A stretch of DNA of 64,000 nt, taken from Piliocolobus tephrosceles (lineage: Eukaryota > Chordata > Mammalia > Primates > Cercopithecidae). The translations under genes were made by a program, and so were the position numbers. Positions 43,338 through 53,923 of the stretch are shown here, in pieces. Position 1 is the first letter of the stretch. Every line of letters starts with the position of its first letter. A model generated the notes under the pieces. It was not told the origin of the DNA. It saw only the letters and a program-made list of their open reading frames with translations, and searched no databases. The DNA lies in assembly GCF_002776525.5 (NCBI RefSeq), contig NC_045434.1, forward strand, positions 198,785,201-198,849,200. Direction: 5' to 3'.

Positions 43338-44070
43338 TAGTCCTGTATTAATCTCCTGTAATAAATTTCTACAAATCCGGTGGCTTAACAACAGAAACTT
43401 ACTCTCATAATTCTGGAGGCCAGAAGTCAAAATCAAGGTGTAGTAGGGCCCTGCTCCCTCCAAAAGTTTAAGGGGAGGGTTATTCCTTGACTCTTTCAAC
43501 TTCTGGTGGTCCCTGTCATTCCTTGGCTTGCGGAAGCATCACTCCTACCTCTGCCTCTGTCTTCATATGGCCTTTCCTCTGTGTCTCTTGGTGTCTTTTT
43601 TTTTTTTTTCCTTTGAGACTGAGTCTCATTCTGTTGCCTAGGCAGGAGTGCAGTGGCACAATCTTGACTCACTGCAACCTCCGCCTCTCAGGTTCAAGTG
43701 ATTCTCCTGCCTCAGCCTCCCAAGTAGCTGGGACTATAGGCACCCGCCACCACACTCGGCTAATTTTTGTATTTTTAGTAGAGATGGGGTTTCACTGTCT
43801 TGCCCAGGCTGCTCTTGAGCTCCTGACCTCAAGTGATCCGCCCACCTCGGCCTCCCAAACTGCTGGGATTACAGACGTGAGCCACCGTACCCAGCCTGGT
43901 GTCTTTTTTTAAGAACACCAATCACTGGATTTGGGCCCACCCTAATCTAGTATGACTTCATCTTAATTTAACTAATTATATTTACAGAGACCCTGTTTCC
44001 AAATAAGGTCACATTCACAGATTCCAGGTGGACAAGAAGTTTAGGGGGACACTATGCAACTCAGTACAGA
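43338..44070. repeat. Ancient interspersed repeat split by an Alu, family unassigned
   Basis: Parts 43338-43596 and 43898-44070 join as one unit with 'ggtggcttaacaacagaaac', 'attctggaggccagaagtca' and 'ctgtttccaaataaggtcac', a widely dispersed mammalian repeat. Confidence 0.65.
43597..43897 (-). mobile_element. Alu in the CNR2 3'UTR
   Basis: Target duplication 'tggtgtcttttttt'. Confidence 0.94.
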
Positions 44071-44383
44071 CCCAGGAACAAAGTCCACCCTCTGGGCGGT
44101 GTTGAGTGGCAGTCACTAGTTTATCCTCCCCCCACGAGATGAGCTCCAGGTTTAACTCTGCATCCCCAGTGCTCAGTCAGGACCCAGCAGTGCATCTGAA
44201 GGGATCTGGTCCATATCTGTGGAACTGAACTGTTTCTGAAAAGCTCTGACATATGTTTTGGAAAATCAAATCTTATTTTAACCCTGCCACCAATCTTTTT
44301 GAAAGGCAAAGAAGTGGCATAAATGTTTAAAGGAGAATTTGCACGTTTATATATTGTCATTCCTTAAAGTTGAAGCATGCCTC

Positions 44384-44683
44384 TCTTTTTTTTTTTTGAG
44401 ACGGAGTCTCGCTCTGTCACCCAGGCTGGAGTGCAGTGGCTGGATCTCAGCTCACTGCAAGCTCTACCTCCCAGTTTTAGGCCATTCTCCTGCCTCAGCC
44501 TCCCGAGTAGCTGGGACTACAGATGCCCGCCACCTCGCCCGGCTGGTTTTTTTTGTATTTTTTAGTAGAGACGGGGTTTCACCGTATTGGTCAGGATGGT
44601 CTCGATTTCCTGACCTCGTGATCCTCCCGTCTCGGCCTCCCAAAGTGCTGGGATTACAGGCTTGAGCCACCGCGCCCGGCTGG
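44384..44683 (-). mobile_element. AluYRa-type element in the CNR2 3'UTR
   Basis: Antisense AluY with 'ggctggatctcagctcac' and 'cacctcgcccggctgg'. Confidence 0.93.
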
Positions 44684-44746
44684 CATGCCTTTCTTTATTC
44701 ATCGGTGGAATCCTTTCTCATTTTGGCAAAGAAAATGCCCAAGTAG

Positions 44747-45040
44747 GCCGGGCGCGGTGGCTCACGCCTGTAATCCCAGCACGTTGGGAGGCCGAGGCGG
44801 GCGGATCACAAGGTCAGGAGATTGAGACCACAGTGAAACCCCGTCTCTACTACAAATACAAAAAAATTAGCCGGGCGCGGTGGCGGGCGCCTGTAGTTCC
44901 AGCTACTCAGGAGGCTGAGGCAGGAGAATGGCGTGAACCCGGGAGACGGAGCTTGCAGTGAGCCGAGATCGCGCCACTGCACTCCAGCCTGGGTGACAGA
45001 GGCCGAGACTCCGTCTCAAAAAAAAAAAAGAAAGAAAAAG
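44747..45040 (+). mobile_element. AluY in the CNR2 3'UTR
   Basis: Sense AluY with human-type 'gatcgcgccactgc'. Target duplication 'gaaaatgcccaagt'. It forms an inverted pair with the preceding AluYRa, 63 bp away. Confidence 0.95.
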
Positions 45041-45180
45041 AAAATGCCCAAGTGCCTGGCACAAACAAGCACTGAGTAAATACTTCTTGAATGAATAAAA
45101 CTAGATTCTAAAAATCATTTAATTAAATGCACCTCCACACTTTCCACTTCTCTCCTTTCACAGAGACACTGTATTTCTGC

Positions 45181-45478
45181 TTTTTTTGGGGGGGGGGGAC
45201 AAAATCTCGCTCTGTCACCCAGGCTGGAGTGCAGTGGCACGCAATCTTGGCTCACTGCAACCTCCACCTCCCGGGTTCAAGCAATTCTCTTGCCTCAGCC
45301 TCCCAAGTAGCTGAGATTACAGGCACCTGCCACCATGCCCAGCTAATTTTTGTATTTTTAGTAGAGACAGAATTTCACCATATTGGCCAGGCTGGTCTTG
45401 AACTCCTGACTTCAAGTGATCCACCCACCTTGGCCTCTCAAAGTGCTAGGATTACAGGTGTAAGCCACCACTCCCAGC
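45181..45478 (-). mobile_element. Alu in the CNR2 3'UTR
   Basis: T(8)G(10) start at 45182-45199, then a complete antisense body. Flanks 'atttctgctttt' and 'atgtctgcttt'. Confidence 0.92.
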
Positions 45479-45564
45479 CTCTATGTCTGCTTTAAGTAGA
45501 GAAGCAGAGCTTATGAGGGAGGAGAACAAGGGTGCAAAAGGGACCTAGATGTCACTAAGAACTG

Positions 45565-45710
45565 CCTTTGTTGTTTGGTTGAGGAAATGGGCCCAGACAG
45601 TGGACAAGACTTGCTCAAGGAGACAAACGAGATGGTGTCCAGTGCAACAAACCCAGGTTTCCTAACTTCTAGTTCTGTTCACTCTACATCAGTGCCTCTC
45701 ACCTGTCCCT
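45565..45710 (-). repeat. MIR
   Basis: 'gttgaggaaatgggcccaga' and 'acaaacccaggtttcctaac'. Confidence 0.65.
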
Positions 45711-45744
45711 GCAAGTGCACGTTTTGGTTATGTGGATAAGGAGA

Positions 45745-45750
45745 AATAAA
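45745..45750 (+). terminator. CNR2: Probable CNR2 poly(A) signal
   Basis: AATAAA in 'gagaaataaatgaagatcac', about 2.2 kb before FUCA1, where I would expect the CNR2 end from the human map. Confidence 0.55.
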
Positions 45751-45770
45751 TGAAGATCACAATGTCCCAT

Positions 45771-45945
45771 TTTATCTTCCCCAAGAGAAGCTCTGTAACA
45801 TCAAAGACCACTATGCAAACCGATTACTAGAAAATGTGTGTGGATGGGTTTGGTTTTTTCCTAAGGTGTTCATGCTTACTGTTTTGGGCAATATTTCAAA
45901 ACAATCTGGCAGAAGAAGAAACAGAAGATAAAGAAAATAGCTGTG
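45771..45945. other. Intergenic spacer
   Basis: Unique sequence between the inferred CNR2 end and the next Alu. A TG-rich stretch ('gtgtgtggatgggtttggtt') could serve as a downstream termination aid. Confidence 0.35.
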
Positions 45946-46268
45946 GGCTGGGTGCAGTGGCTGACGCCTGTAATCCCAGCACTTTGGGAGGCCGAGGCTG
46001 GAGGATCACTTGAGGTCAGGAGTTCGAGACCAGCCTGGTCAACATGGTGAAACCTCATCTCTATTAAAAATACAGTAATTAGCTGGGCATGGTGGCACAC
46101 CTGTAATCCCAGCTACTTGGGAGGCTGAGGCAGGAGAATGACTTGAACCCAGGAGGTGGAGGTTGCAGTGAGCCAAGATTGCTGCACTGCACTCCAGCCT
46201 GGGCGACAGAACAAGACTCCATCTCAAAAAAAAAAAAAAAAGAAAAGAAGAAAGAAAAGAAAAGAAAA
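45946..46268 (+). mobile_element. Alu
   Basis: Target duplication 'aaagaaaatagctgtg' on both sides. Confidence 0.94.
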
Positions 46269-46389
46269 TAGCTGTGATTCAGCAATAGTCATTGTCTCTC
46301 CTTGTCACTGCCAGAATGAGGAAGTGCTGGGTGGGTTCTGTCAACATAGGCTCTGACTTCTCATGAGGTGCAAGAAAGAAGCAGCATGA

Positions 46390-46540
46390 ACAAAGGCATA
46401 AATTTTGCACCCGGAGACATGGATTCTAGTCCCACCTCTGGCCCAAACTAGCTGCATGATCTTGGGCAGCCCCCCAGCCCTCTCTGGGCTTCAGTTCCCT
46501 CCTCTGTACAATGGGAAGGGTAGGGAAGAGGATGGTGCCT
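46390..46540 (+). repeat. MIR
   Basis: 'ggagacatggattctagtcc', 'gcatgatcttgggcagcccc' and 'ttccctcctctgtacaatgg'. Confidence 0.75.
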
Positions 46541-46628
46541 AGGACCTTCAAAGTCCCTTCCAACTCTGAAATGCTGCCATTCTCTCACTGGCATGTGGGA
46601 ACTGAGTGTGCTACGTGGGGTCATGAGA

Positions 46629-46922
46629 CTTCTTCTTCTTCTTTTTTTTTGAGACGGAGTCTCACTCTGTCGCCCAGGCTGGAGTGCAGTGGTGCGATCT
46701 CGGCTCACTGTAACCTCCACCTCTGGAATTCAAGCGATTCTCCTGCCTCAGCCTCCTGAGTAGCTGGGATTACAGGCGCACCCCACGTGCGGCTAATTTT
46801 GTATTTTTAGTAGAGATGGGGTTTCACCATGTTGGCCAGGCTGATCTCAAACTCCCGACCTCAGGTGATCTGCCCACCTCGGCCTCCTAAAGTGCTGGGA
46901 TTACAGGCGTGAGCCACCTTGT
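46629..46922 (-). mobile_element. Alu
   Basis: (CTT)n tail, complete antisense body ending 'caccttgtccagt'. Confidence 0.92.
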
Positions 46923-47070
46923 CCAGTCAGAAACTTCTGACTTCTGTATTTCCCTCGCTAATGGCCTCACCTCCCGTTTGAGTATGTGCAGCATGTACAA
47001 ATTGCAGAGGAACTGGGGAACTTTCCTGCCAGGCAATCCTTTGGCCTGGGTCCTCTTGGCTCTCCACTTT

Positions 47071-47174
47071 CTTTTTCTTTTCTTTCTTTCTTTTCTTTTT
47101 CTTTTTTTTTTTTTTTTTTCAGACAGGGTCTGGCTCTGTCGCGCAGGGGCTGGAGTGCAGTGGCGTGATGTCGG
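47071..47174 (-). mobile_element. 5'-truncated Alu
   Basis: Long CT-rich tail, then only about 55 bp of antisense Alu to 'ggcgtgatgtcgg'. Confidence 0.85.
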
Positions 47175-47480
47175 TAGAAGCTAAGCTATTTGAAATGCCT
47201 CAGAATTCCCAAAGAAAGCTCAGTAAATACCAGACAGATGAAACGGTCCTGCCCACTCCCCGTCTTTCAGTACCTACTTTTCTCCCTCCTCTCCCCTCAT
47301 AATGTTTCCTCCCATCATCCCTCTACCTCCTTATTTCTGTCAGGGCTGTTAGATACCCTTCCAGTCTGGTATCTCCTCCTCCAGCCCCCTATGGCTCCCA
47401 AGTGATCACTAAATAAAACTTGTGATCTGACCTCAGCCTACCCCTGCAGGATTGCTGCAACAAAATAGATTACTCCCAGA
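47175..47480. other. Intergenic spacer
   Basis: Pyrimidine-rich unique DNA without a gene. Confidence 0.35.
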
Positions 47481-47689
47481 GGCGTGATCACGGTTCGGTT
47501 CACTGCAGCCCAAACTTCCCGGGCTCTAGCGATCCCGAACCTCCCACCTCAGCCTCCTGAGTAGCTGGGACTCCAGAGGTGCACCACCACGCCAGGCTCA
47601 TTTTGTTTATTTTTTGTAGCGACAAGCTAGTCTCCAACTTGTGGGCTCAGAGTGTTAGGATTACAGGCGTGAGCCACTGCGCCTGGCTC
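47481..47689 (-). mobile_element. Diverged AluJ fragment
   Basis: 'cactgcagcccaaacttcc' to 'gagccactgcgcctggct'; tail and several blocks missing. Confidence 0.82.
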
Positions 47690-47910
47690 AATGGACTTCT
47701 TAAATGTGAGTTCTCCGCACACACTGGGCCTTGCTCACCTCCACGATTTAACCTCGCAGGTTAAATCCCTTTTCAGGGTTTTTATTCGTCCTTCAGCGAA
47801 GCGCTGTCAACGCCTCCCTACGTCTTTCCCGGTTAGAGTACCAGAAGGCGCTCCTCCGATCCAAAGAGGAAGCGACTTGGGCCAACCTATCCGGGTTGTC
47901 CCACCCCTTT

Positions 47911-47999
47911 TTCCTTCCGGGCCAATCGTTAGTTAGAGTGGGCGGAGCCGTGCGCCAGCACCTGCGCATTAAGAGTGGGCCGCGTCGCCACCAGCAGCG
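47911..47999 (+). promoter_or_regulatory. FUCA1: FUCA1 core promoter and short 5'UTR
   Basis: ETS-like 'cttccggg' (47914-47921), CCAAT box (47922-47926), GC box GGGCGG (47940-47945) and an E-box 'cacctg' at about 47959. No TATA box. This is the usual form of a housekeeping lysosomal gene. The transcription start is not defined by sequence alone. Confidence 0.65.
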
Positions 48000-48388
48000 A
48001 TGGGGGCTCCGGGGAAGAAGTGGCGGCCGGTGGGTACCGAGCTGCTACTGCTGTTGCTCCTCCTCGGAGCGACCGAGTCGGTGCGTCGGGCCCAGCCTCT
48101 GCGCCGCTACACCCCGGACTGGCCGAGCCTGGATTCTAGGCCACTGCCGTCCTGGTTCGACGAAGCCAAGTTCGGGGTGTTCATCCACTGGGGCGTGTTC
48201 TCGGTGCCCGCCTGGGGCAGCGAGTGGTTCTGGTGGAACTGGCAGGGCGCGGGGCGGCCGCAGTACCAGCGCTTCATGCGTGACAACTACCCCCCCGGCT
48301 TCAGCTATGCCGACTTCGGGCCGCAGTTCACCGCGCGCTTCTTCCACCCGGAGGAGTGGGCCGACCTCTTCCAGGCCGCGGGCGCCAA
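48000..48388 (+). CDS. FUCA1: FUCA1 exon 1 (alpha-L-fucosidase, residues 1-130)
   Basis: Tissue alpha-L-fucosidase (family GH29) removes alpha-linked fucose from glycoproteins and glycolipids in the lysosome; its loss causes fucosidosis. This exon gives a signal peptide with a leucine run at about 15-22, then the mature start near 'RRAQPLRRYTPDW' and the GH29 barrel start 'FGVFIHWGVFSVPAWGSEWF'. The ATG at 48000 lies in 'cagcgatgg'. The exon ends in GCC AA with donor gtgagt at 48389, and the codon is completed by exon 2. The extreme N-terminus (MGAPGKKWRPVG) differs from the human one that I recall, as expected for a signal peptide. Confidence 0.96.
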
Positions 48389-49581
48389 GTGAGTGTGGTC
48401 CCGGGGGGCGGCGCCCCTTCCCAGCTCGGGTGGCAGACAGGAGGTGGGGTGGGCGGCCAGCCGGGGCGCGAAGCTGCTGGTAGCCCCCATGACCCCGGGA
48501 CCCGCGTGTGGCCTCCTGCGGCCGCAGGAGTGAGCGTGGCACACCTGATGAGGAGGAGGAGGTTGCGTCTGGCTGGGGACTGATAAATGAAGGTTCGGGA
48601 GATGGCAGACTGGGAAGCCGTGGGTATCTACACCTGTGCACCGAGAGGGCTGAGTTAGGCCACTGTTGTCCCTTTCAGATTGACAGCCCTATCAGGACTC
48701 CAGGGTTTCAAATCAGTGGTGTGGAGCCTGGTTCTAATTCAGCTGTGAACCTGGACAAGTCACTTCAGCCTCTTCTATGGTTATAGAAAGGGGTTGTATC
48801 CTTTCCTTTCAGCCCTAATGTCTCTAAGAGGGAAAGAGAGGAGAGATCTGATGTGCAGTGTATTTGGGCAACAGTACAGATAGTCATTCGTTTGCTCCTC
48901 TCAATCCCTTGTAGGTAGGAAGTGCCCAAGAAAGGTTTGACTCAGAAATGTTGGAACTAGGCGGTGGCTGGTTCAGACAACAGAGTAGAGAGCGCTGGGG
49001 TGGGGATAAGGGGAGACCAGGACCCATGAAGTTGTCAAGGCAGGGGCTTATCCTGAAGGAGTGAGCCTTGAGAGCCCTGTATTTCCAGGTGTTAAGTCAG
49101 GGAGTGGTTACTCAGCTTCTAGAAAGATTCATTCGGCTGCTGGGAGAGAAGTGGGTTGGAGAAGAGTAAGAATGGAGGCGGGGAGGTTTCCCCAGCCCCT
49201 GGCTTAGAGCAGTCTTCCATCCTTATCTTGGTTCCTAAGCTATTTTCCGGGTTTTCATTTCTCTTGAACTTTGGATTCTCTTGTACAGAACAGAAATTAT
49301 AACTGGCATTTAGTGTTTGCCATTAAATGTATGGGAGTATAAGACTTGATTAAGCAGAGGACGTGTTTGTCTCCTAGGACCTTAGAAATCCATAACTTAT
49401 AAGTGAGAAAAATTAAAATCTGGGAGATAGCCTCTTTTGCTGCCTTTTATTTCATGGATGAGGTGACTGGCCCAAAGAAAGGAAGAAATACAATGTCCTA
49501 GACTGCAGGTCTCATGACATCAAGGTTGTTTACACTGCACCAGGGTCTGCAAACTGGCCAACGGGATTGGTTCTCTGCCAT
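48389..49581 (+). other. FUCA1 intron 1, proximal part
   Basis: Starts in the CpG island. A MIR-like piece is at 48710-48790. Otherwise unique. Confidence 0.6.
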
Positions 49582-49915
49582 TTTTTTGTTTGTTCATTTA
49601 TTTGTTTTGTTTTTTGGTTTTTTGTTTGTTTTTTGCGACGGAGTCTCGCTCTGTCGCCCAGGCTGGAGTACAGTGGCGCGATCTCCGCTCAGTGCAAGCT
49701 CCGCCCCCCGGATTCATGCCATTCTCCTGCCTCAGCCTCCCGAGTAGCTGGGACTACAGGCGCCCACCACCACGCCCGGCTAATTTTTTTGTATTTTTAG
49801 TAGAGACGAGGTTTCACAGTGTTCACCAGGATGGTCTCGATCTCCTGACCTCGTGATCCGCCCGCCTCGGCCTCCCAAAGTGTTGGGATTACAGGCGTGA
49901 GCCACCACGCCCTGC
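49582..49915 (-). mobile_element. AluY-like element in FUCA1 intron 1
   Basis: (TTTG)n tail. The body has 'gcgcgatctccgctcagtgc', so it is not the AluYRa form. Confidence 0.92.
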
Positions 49916-49916
49916 C

Positions 49917-50217
49917 TGTTTTGTTTTTTTTTTGAGACAGAGTTTCACTCTTGTTGCCCAGGCTGGAGTGCCATGGTGTGATCTTGGCTCACTGCAACCT
50001 CCGCCTCCTGGGTCCCGGTTCAAGCGGTTCTCCTGCCTCAGCCTCCTGAGTAGCTGAGATCACAGGCACGCACCACTACACCCAGCTAATTTTTGTATTT
50101 TTAGTGGAGACGGGTTTCACCATGTTGGGCAGGCTGGTCTTGAACTCCTGACCTTGTGATCTGCCCACCTCAGCCTCCCAAAGTGCTGGGATTGCAGGCA
50201 TAAGCCACCGCACCCAG
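49917..50217 (-). mobile_element. Alu in FUCA1 intron 1
   Basis: Directly follows the previous Alu in the same orientation. 'gtcccggttc' shows a small duplication. Confidence 0.92.
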
Positions 50218-50570
50218 ACTCTGCCAGTTTTTTAAGGCCCATGAAGTGAGAATGGTTTTTACATTTTTAAAGGATTGTAAAAATTTTTAAAGAAGAGTAC
50301 ACTACAGAGAGGAATGTGCCCCACAGAGCCTAAAAGGACTTGGTCCTTCAAGTCCTGGAGTTCCCTACTCTGGCCAGTGATTGAATCATAAAGTGCAGGT
50401 ATTACCTGTTTTTCTGCCATAAAAGCAAATTAAATATTGAGTGATTTGGTTGTTATTTCAACACTTGCCTTTTCTCCCAGTTATTGGGTCTTTTGTTACC
50501 TCTATAATAAATGAGAGGCAATTAATGTAGGCTTGGTAAACCAAACAGCTTAGTTTTCTGTTTTCTTATT

Positions 50571-50874
50571 TGTTGTTGTTATTGTTGTTGTTTTGAAACA
50601 GTTTTGCTCTGTAGCCCAGGCTGGAGTACAGTTGCACGATCTCGGCTCACTGCAACCTCCACCTCCCAGGCTCAAGTAATTCTTGTGCTCCAGCCTCTCA
50701 AGTACCTGGGACTACAGGCACACACCACCATGCCCAGCTAATTTTTGCATTTTTAGTAGAGATGGGTTTTCGCCATGTTGGCCAGATTGGTCTTGAACCC
50801 CTGACCTCAGGTAATTGGCCCGCCTTGGCCTCCCAAAGTGCTGGGATTATAGGTATGAGCCACCACGCCTGGCC
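50571..50874 (-). mobile_element. Alu in FUCA1 intron 1
   Basis: (TTG)n tail. 'gcttagttttctgt' before and 'gcttagttttctgt' after are the target duplication. Confidence 0.94.
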
Positions 50875-51278
50875 AGCCAATGGCTTAGTTTTCTGTCATC
50901 TGCCATTTCCAGTAGAGATCTTTCTCCTTCAGGGCAAAGAGTGAAAGAAAGTTAATCATTCCTACCAGAAGTGTTGAAGAATCACAGAGCTAAGGTGCAC
51001 TTCTTTTCCCTTACCTACTTCTTCCTTCCCTCTGGGCCTCCTCCTTCGCTGGGGACTGAGGGTTGGGACTTCCTCAAATCTGCTTCCATTCCTGGAGCAA
51101 TGCCCAAGGGGAATTGTGACTGCAGGAGCTTCCTGGATATCACTAATATAGTCACTGGTACAAGTACATTTGTTGTGGTCAAGTTCTTTCAGCCATTTAA
51201 AAAGCCTCAGGCGTGCCTGGCAAGTTCATGCAAGTTCACTGCCCACTTCCTTTGCTCATGTGGTTTTGCTGTCCACAG
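50875..51278 (+). other. FUCA1 intron 1, distal part and acceptor
   Basis: Unique intron ending 'ttttgctgtccacag'; AG at 51277-51278. Confidence 0.7.
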
Positions 51279-51413
51279 GTATGTAGTTTTGACGACAAAG
51301 CATCATGAAGGCTTCACAAACTGGCCGAGTCCTGTGTCTTGGAACTGGAACTCCAAGGATGTGGGGCCTCATCGGGATTTGGTTGGTGAATTGGGAACAG
51401 CTCTCCGGAAGAG
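51279..51413 (+). CDS. FUCA1: FUCA1 exon 2 (residues 130-175)
   Basis: 135 bases. Encodes 'YVVLTTKHHEGFTNWPSPVS', holding the conserved GH29 'KHHxGF' motif whose histidines line the fucose pocket in the family. It ends AAG AG with donor gtgggt at 51414. Both borders split codons and match exons 1 and 3. Confidence 0.95.
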
Positions 51414-51480
51414 GTGGGTGTCTAGGGATAGTTACCCTGTCATCTCTGGATCTGGCTGTCAAGAGTTCTGTACCTTCTCT

Positions 51481-51600
51481 ACTCTCGTGTGTTTTCTAGG
51501 TTTGCATTTAGCAAGTAGCCAGAAGGGCTTCTGGCCTTCTACTCTTGTGTGTTTTCTAGGTTTGCATTTAGCAAGTAGCCGGAAGGGCTTCTGGCCTTTG
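51481..51600. repeat. 60-bp tandem duplication in FUCA1 intron 2
   Basis: Units 51481-51540 and 51541-51600 differ at two positions (c/t at 51486/51546 and a/g at 51521/51581). They start 67 bp after the exon 2 donor. Confidence 0.96.
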
Positions 51601-51896
51601 AATTAGCAGTGTTTGATGCTTCACAGTTTTCACGTGACCAAAGGGGACACCATTAGAGAAGTTCATGGCCATATTTGCTTAGATGAAGGATAACCAACAT
51701 AGACTACGATGCTACTTGATGTCGTGTTTGAGGAGTAGGCTGAGTGTATAAATCATAAAGTTTGATTGGAACACAGCCATGCCTATTCATTTATGCACTG
51801 TCTATGATAGCTTTCAAGTTACAATTGGAAAGCTGAGATAAGAGACCAAATGACCTGCAAAACCTAAAATACTATCTGAACCTTTATGAGTTTGCT
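51601..51896. other. FUCA1 intron 2, unique part
   Basis: No repeat core recognised except weak old-element text near 51760-51890. Confidence 0.35.
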
Positions 51897-52188
51897 GACC
51901 GGGCACGGTGTCTCAAGCCTGTAATCCCAGCACTTTGGGAGGCCGAGACAGGCAAATCACGAGGTCAGGAGATCGAGACCATCCTGGCTAACACGGTGAA
52001 ACCCCGTCTCTACTAAAAAAATACAAAAAACTAGCCGGGCGAGGTGGCGGGCGCCTATAGTCCCAGCTACTCGGGAGGCTGAGGCAGGAGAATGGCGTAA
52101 ACCCAGGAGGCGGAGCTTGCAGTGAGCTGAGATCCGGCCACTGCACTCCAGTCTAGGCGACAGAGTGAGACTCAGTCTCCAAAAAACA
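51897..52188 (+). mobile_element. AluYRa-type element in FUCA1 intron 2
   Basis: 'gatccggccactgc' and 'cgaggtggcggg'. First of three head-to-tail Alus. Confidence 0.93.
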
Positions 52189-52202
52189 AAGAGTTTGTTT
52201 TA

Positions 52203-52504
52203 GGCCAGGCGTGGTGGCTCAAGCCTGTAATCCCAGCACTTTGGGAGGCCGGGCGGATCAGGAGGTCAGGAGATTGAGACCATCCTGGCTAACACGGTGA
52301 AACCCCGTCTCTACTAAAAAAATACAAAAAACTAGCCAGGCGAGGTGGCGGGCGCCTGTAGTCCCAGCTACTCGGGAGGCTGAGGCAGGAGAATGGCGTG
52401 AACCCGGGAGGCGGAGCTTGCAGTGAGCTGAGATTCGGCCACTGCACTCCAGCCAGGGCGACAAAGCCACCCTCCGACAAAAAAAAAAAAAAAAAAAAAA
52501 AAAA
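52203..52504 (+). mobile_element. AluYRa-type element in FUCA1 intron 2
   Basis: 'gattcggccactgc' and 'cgaggtggcggg'. Tail of about 26 A. Confidence 0.93.
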
Positions 52505-52511
52505 GTTTGCT

Positions 52512-52801
52512 GGTCGGGTGTGGTGACTCACACCTGTAATCCCAGCACTTTGGGAGACAGAGGCAGGCGAATCACAAGGTCAGGAGTTCAAGACCAACCT
52601 GACCAATATGATGAAACTCTGTCTCTACTAAAAATACAAAAATTAGTCGGGCGTGGTGGCATTTGCCTGTAATCCCGGCTACTCGGGAGGCTAGGTAGGA
52701 GAATCGCTTGAACCCAGGCGGTGGAGGTTGCAGTGAGCCGAGATCACGCCACTGCGCTCCAGCCTGGGTGACAGAGCGAGACTCTGTCTCAAAGAAGAAA
52801 A
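52512..52801 (+). mobile_element. Alu in FUCA1 intron 2
   Basis: Third of the array. 'gagtttgct' recurs between and after the units, so each inserted near the same site. Confidence 0.92.
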
Positions 52802-53317
52802 GAGTTTGCTGACTCCTGTCACCTGCTCAGTTTGTTTCTCAGCACTGTGCTTTGCTTATAGTCCTGCTGTAAAACTCTGAGATGTTGATTACACATGGAC
52901 TTTACGAGTCATGATTTTTACCACCTTTATTTAGTCCGTGGTTCATATGATGAAATACTTCAGTTATTTTTTTATCTGTGCCATTGTTTCTTGCATTGTA
53001 AGGTTTTTGTAACACTCACCATTCTTAACCCAAAGCAAGCTTTATTGAGTATGAAATTAGGTCATCAACCACCTTTCATTTCGTGTATGTTAAGAACTAT
53101 TAGTAAATCTTAGATAAATAAAACAGTAAACTTATATTCATTTCAACTGTGTGGAAAATGTTACTAATGATTGTTAGTAACATTTGTAATGATTGTTAGT
53201 AACATCTTACAAAGTAAGAGTACTTTGGATATTTTATTTTCTATTTTCCAGTTTCTTTAAATATGAAATTTTATGATTGACAGGGAAGACATTTTTTAAA
53301 AATAGGACTATCTGTTT
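52802..53317. other. FUCA1 intron 2, unique part
   Basis: AT-rich. 'aatgattgttagtaacat' is present twice in tandem at about 53166-53205. Confidence 0.45.
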
Positions 53318-53623
53318 TCTTGTTTTGTTTTGGTTTTGTTTTGAGACAGAGCCTCACTCTGTTGCCTTTGCTAGACTCCAGTGGCACAATCTCAGCTCAC
53401 TGCAATCTCTACCTCCTGGGCTCAAGCCATCCTCCCACTTTAGCCTCCCAAGTAGCTGGGACTACGGGCTCGCACCACCACACTCGGCTACTTTTTAAAT
53501 TTTTTTGTGGAGACAAGGTCTCACTATGTTCCCCAGGCTGGTCTCAAACTCATGGACTCAAGGGATCCTCCCACCTCAACCTCCCAAAGTGCTGGGATTA
53601 CAGGCATGAGCCACCACGCCTGG
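53318..53623 (-). mobile_element. Alu in FUCA1 intron 2
   Basis: 'aggactat' is repeated at both ends. Confidence 0.9.
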
Positions 53624-53923
53624 CAGGACTATACACTATTGGGATAATTGACTTAAACGAAAAAAGATGGTTTAAATAACATTTCGTTGTTAAGATATTT
53701 ATGTATAAAAGGTAGTTATGTGTATAATCAAAAACACAGTAAACCTTATTTTGCTTAAGTGAATGGTGAATAATTTAAGGAAATGGTTTTGAATCCCATC
53801 CCTCTCTACATGCTCTTATGAGTGAGTCTCACTGAGATGAAAAAATGCTAGAACTAATTTTCCTTAAAACAAATTATTTGTTCTATGCTTAATGACAGTT
53901 GTCGTTCTGTTTTTCTGTTTAAG
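53624..53923 (+). other. FUCA1 intron 2 end and acceptor
   Basis: Unique; ends 'ctgtttttctgtttaag', AG at 53922-53923. Confidence 0.65.

Larger units (their letters stand above)
41211..45770 (+). other. CNR2: CNR2 3'UTR (inferred extent)
   Basis: About 4.5 kb to the AATAAA at 45745. The extent rests on my memory that human CNR2 has a long 3'UTR ending about 2.2 kb before FUCA1, which fits. It contains five Alus, MIR and L2 relics and a palindrome. Earlier AATAAA hexamers at 42850, 43360 and 45094 could give shorter forms. Confidence 0.6.
47780..48560 (+). promoter_or_regulatory. FUCA1: FUCA1 CpG island
   Basis: CpG dinucleotides become dense from about 47780 through exon 1 into intron 1, in contrast to the CpG-poor flanks. 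Confidence 0.8.

Noticed and set aside
48045..48641. 198-aa minus-strand frame opposite FUCA1 exon 1
   Set aside because: A shadow of GC-rich coding sequence and the CpG island.
50971..51606. 211-aa frame spanning FUCA1 exon 2 as a single exon
   Set aside because: Clean splice sites at 51278 and 51414 fit the known protein; the rest is intron left open by chance.
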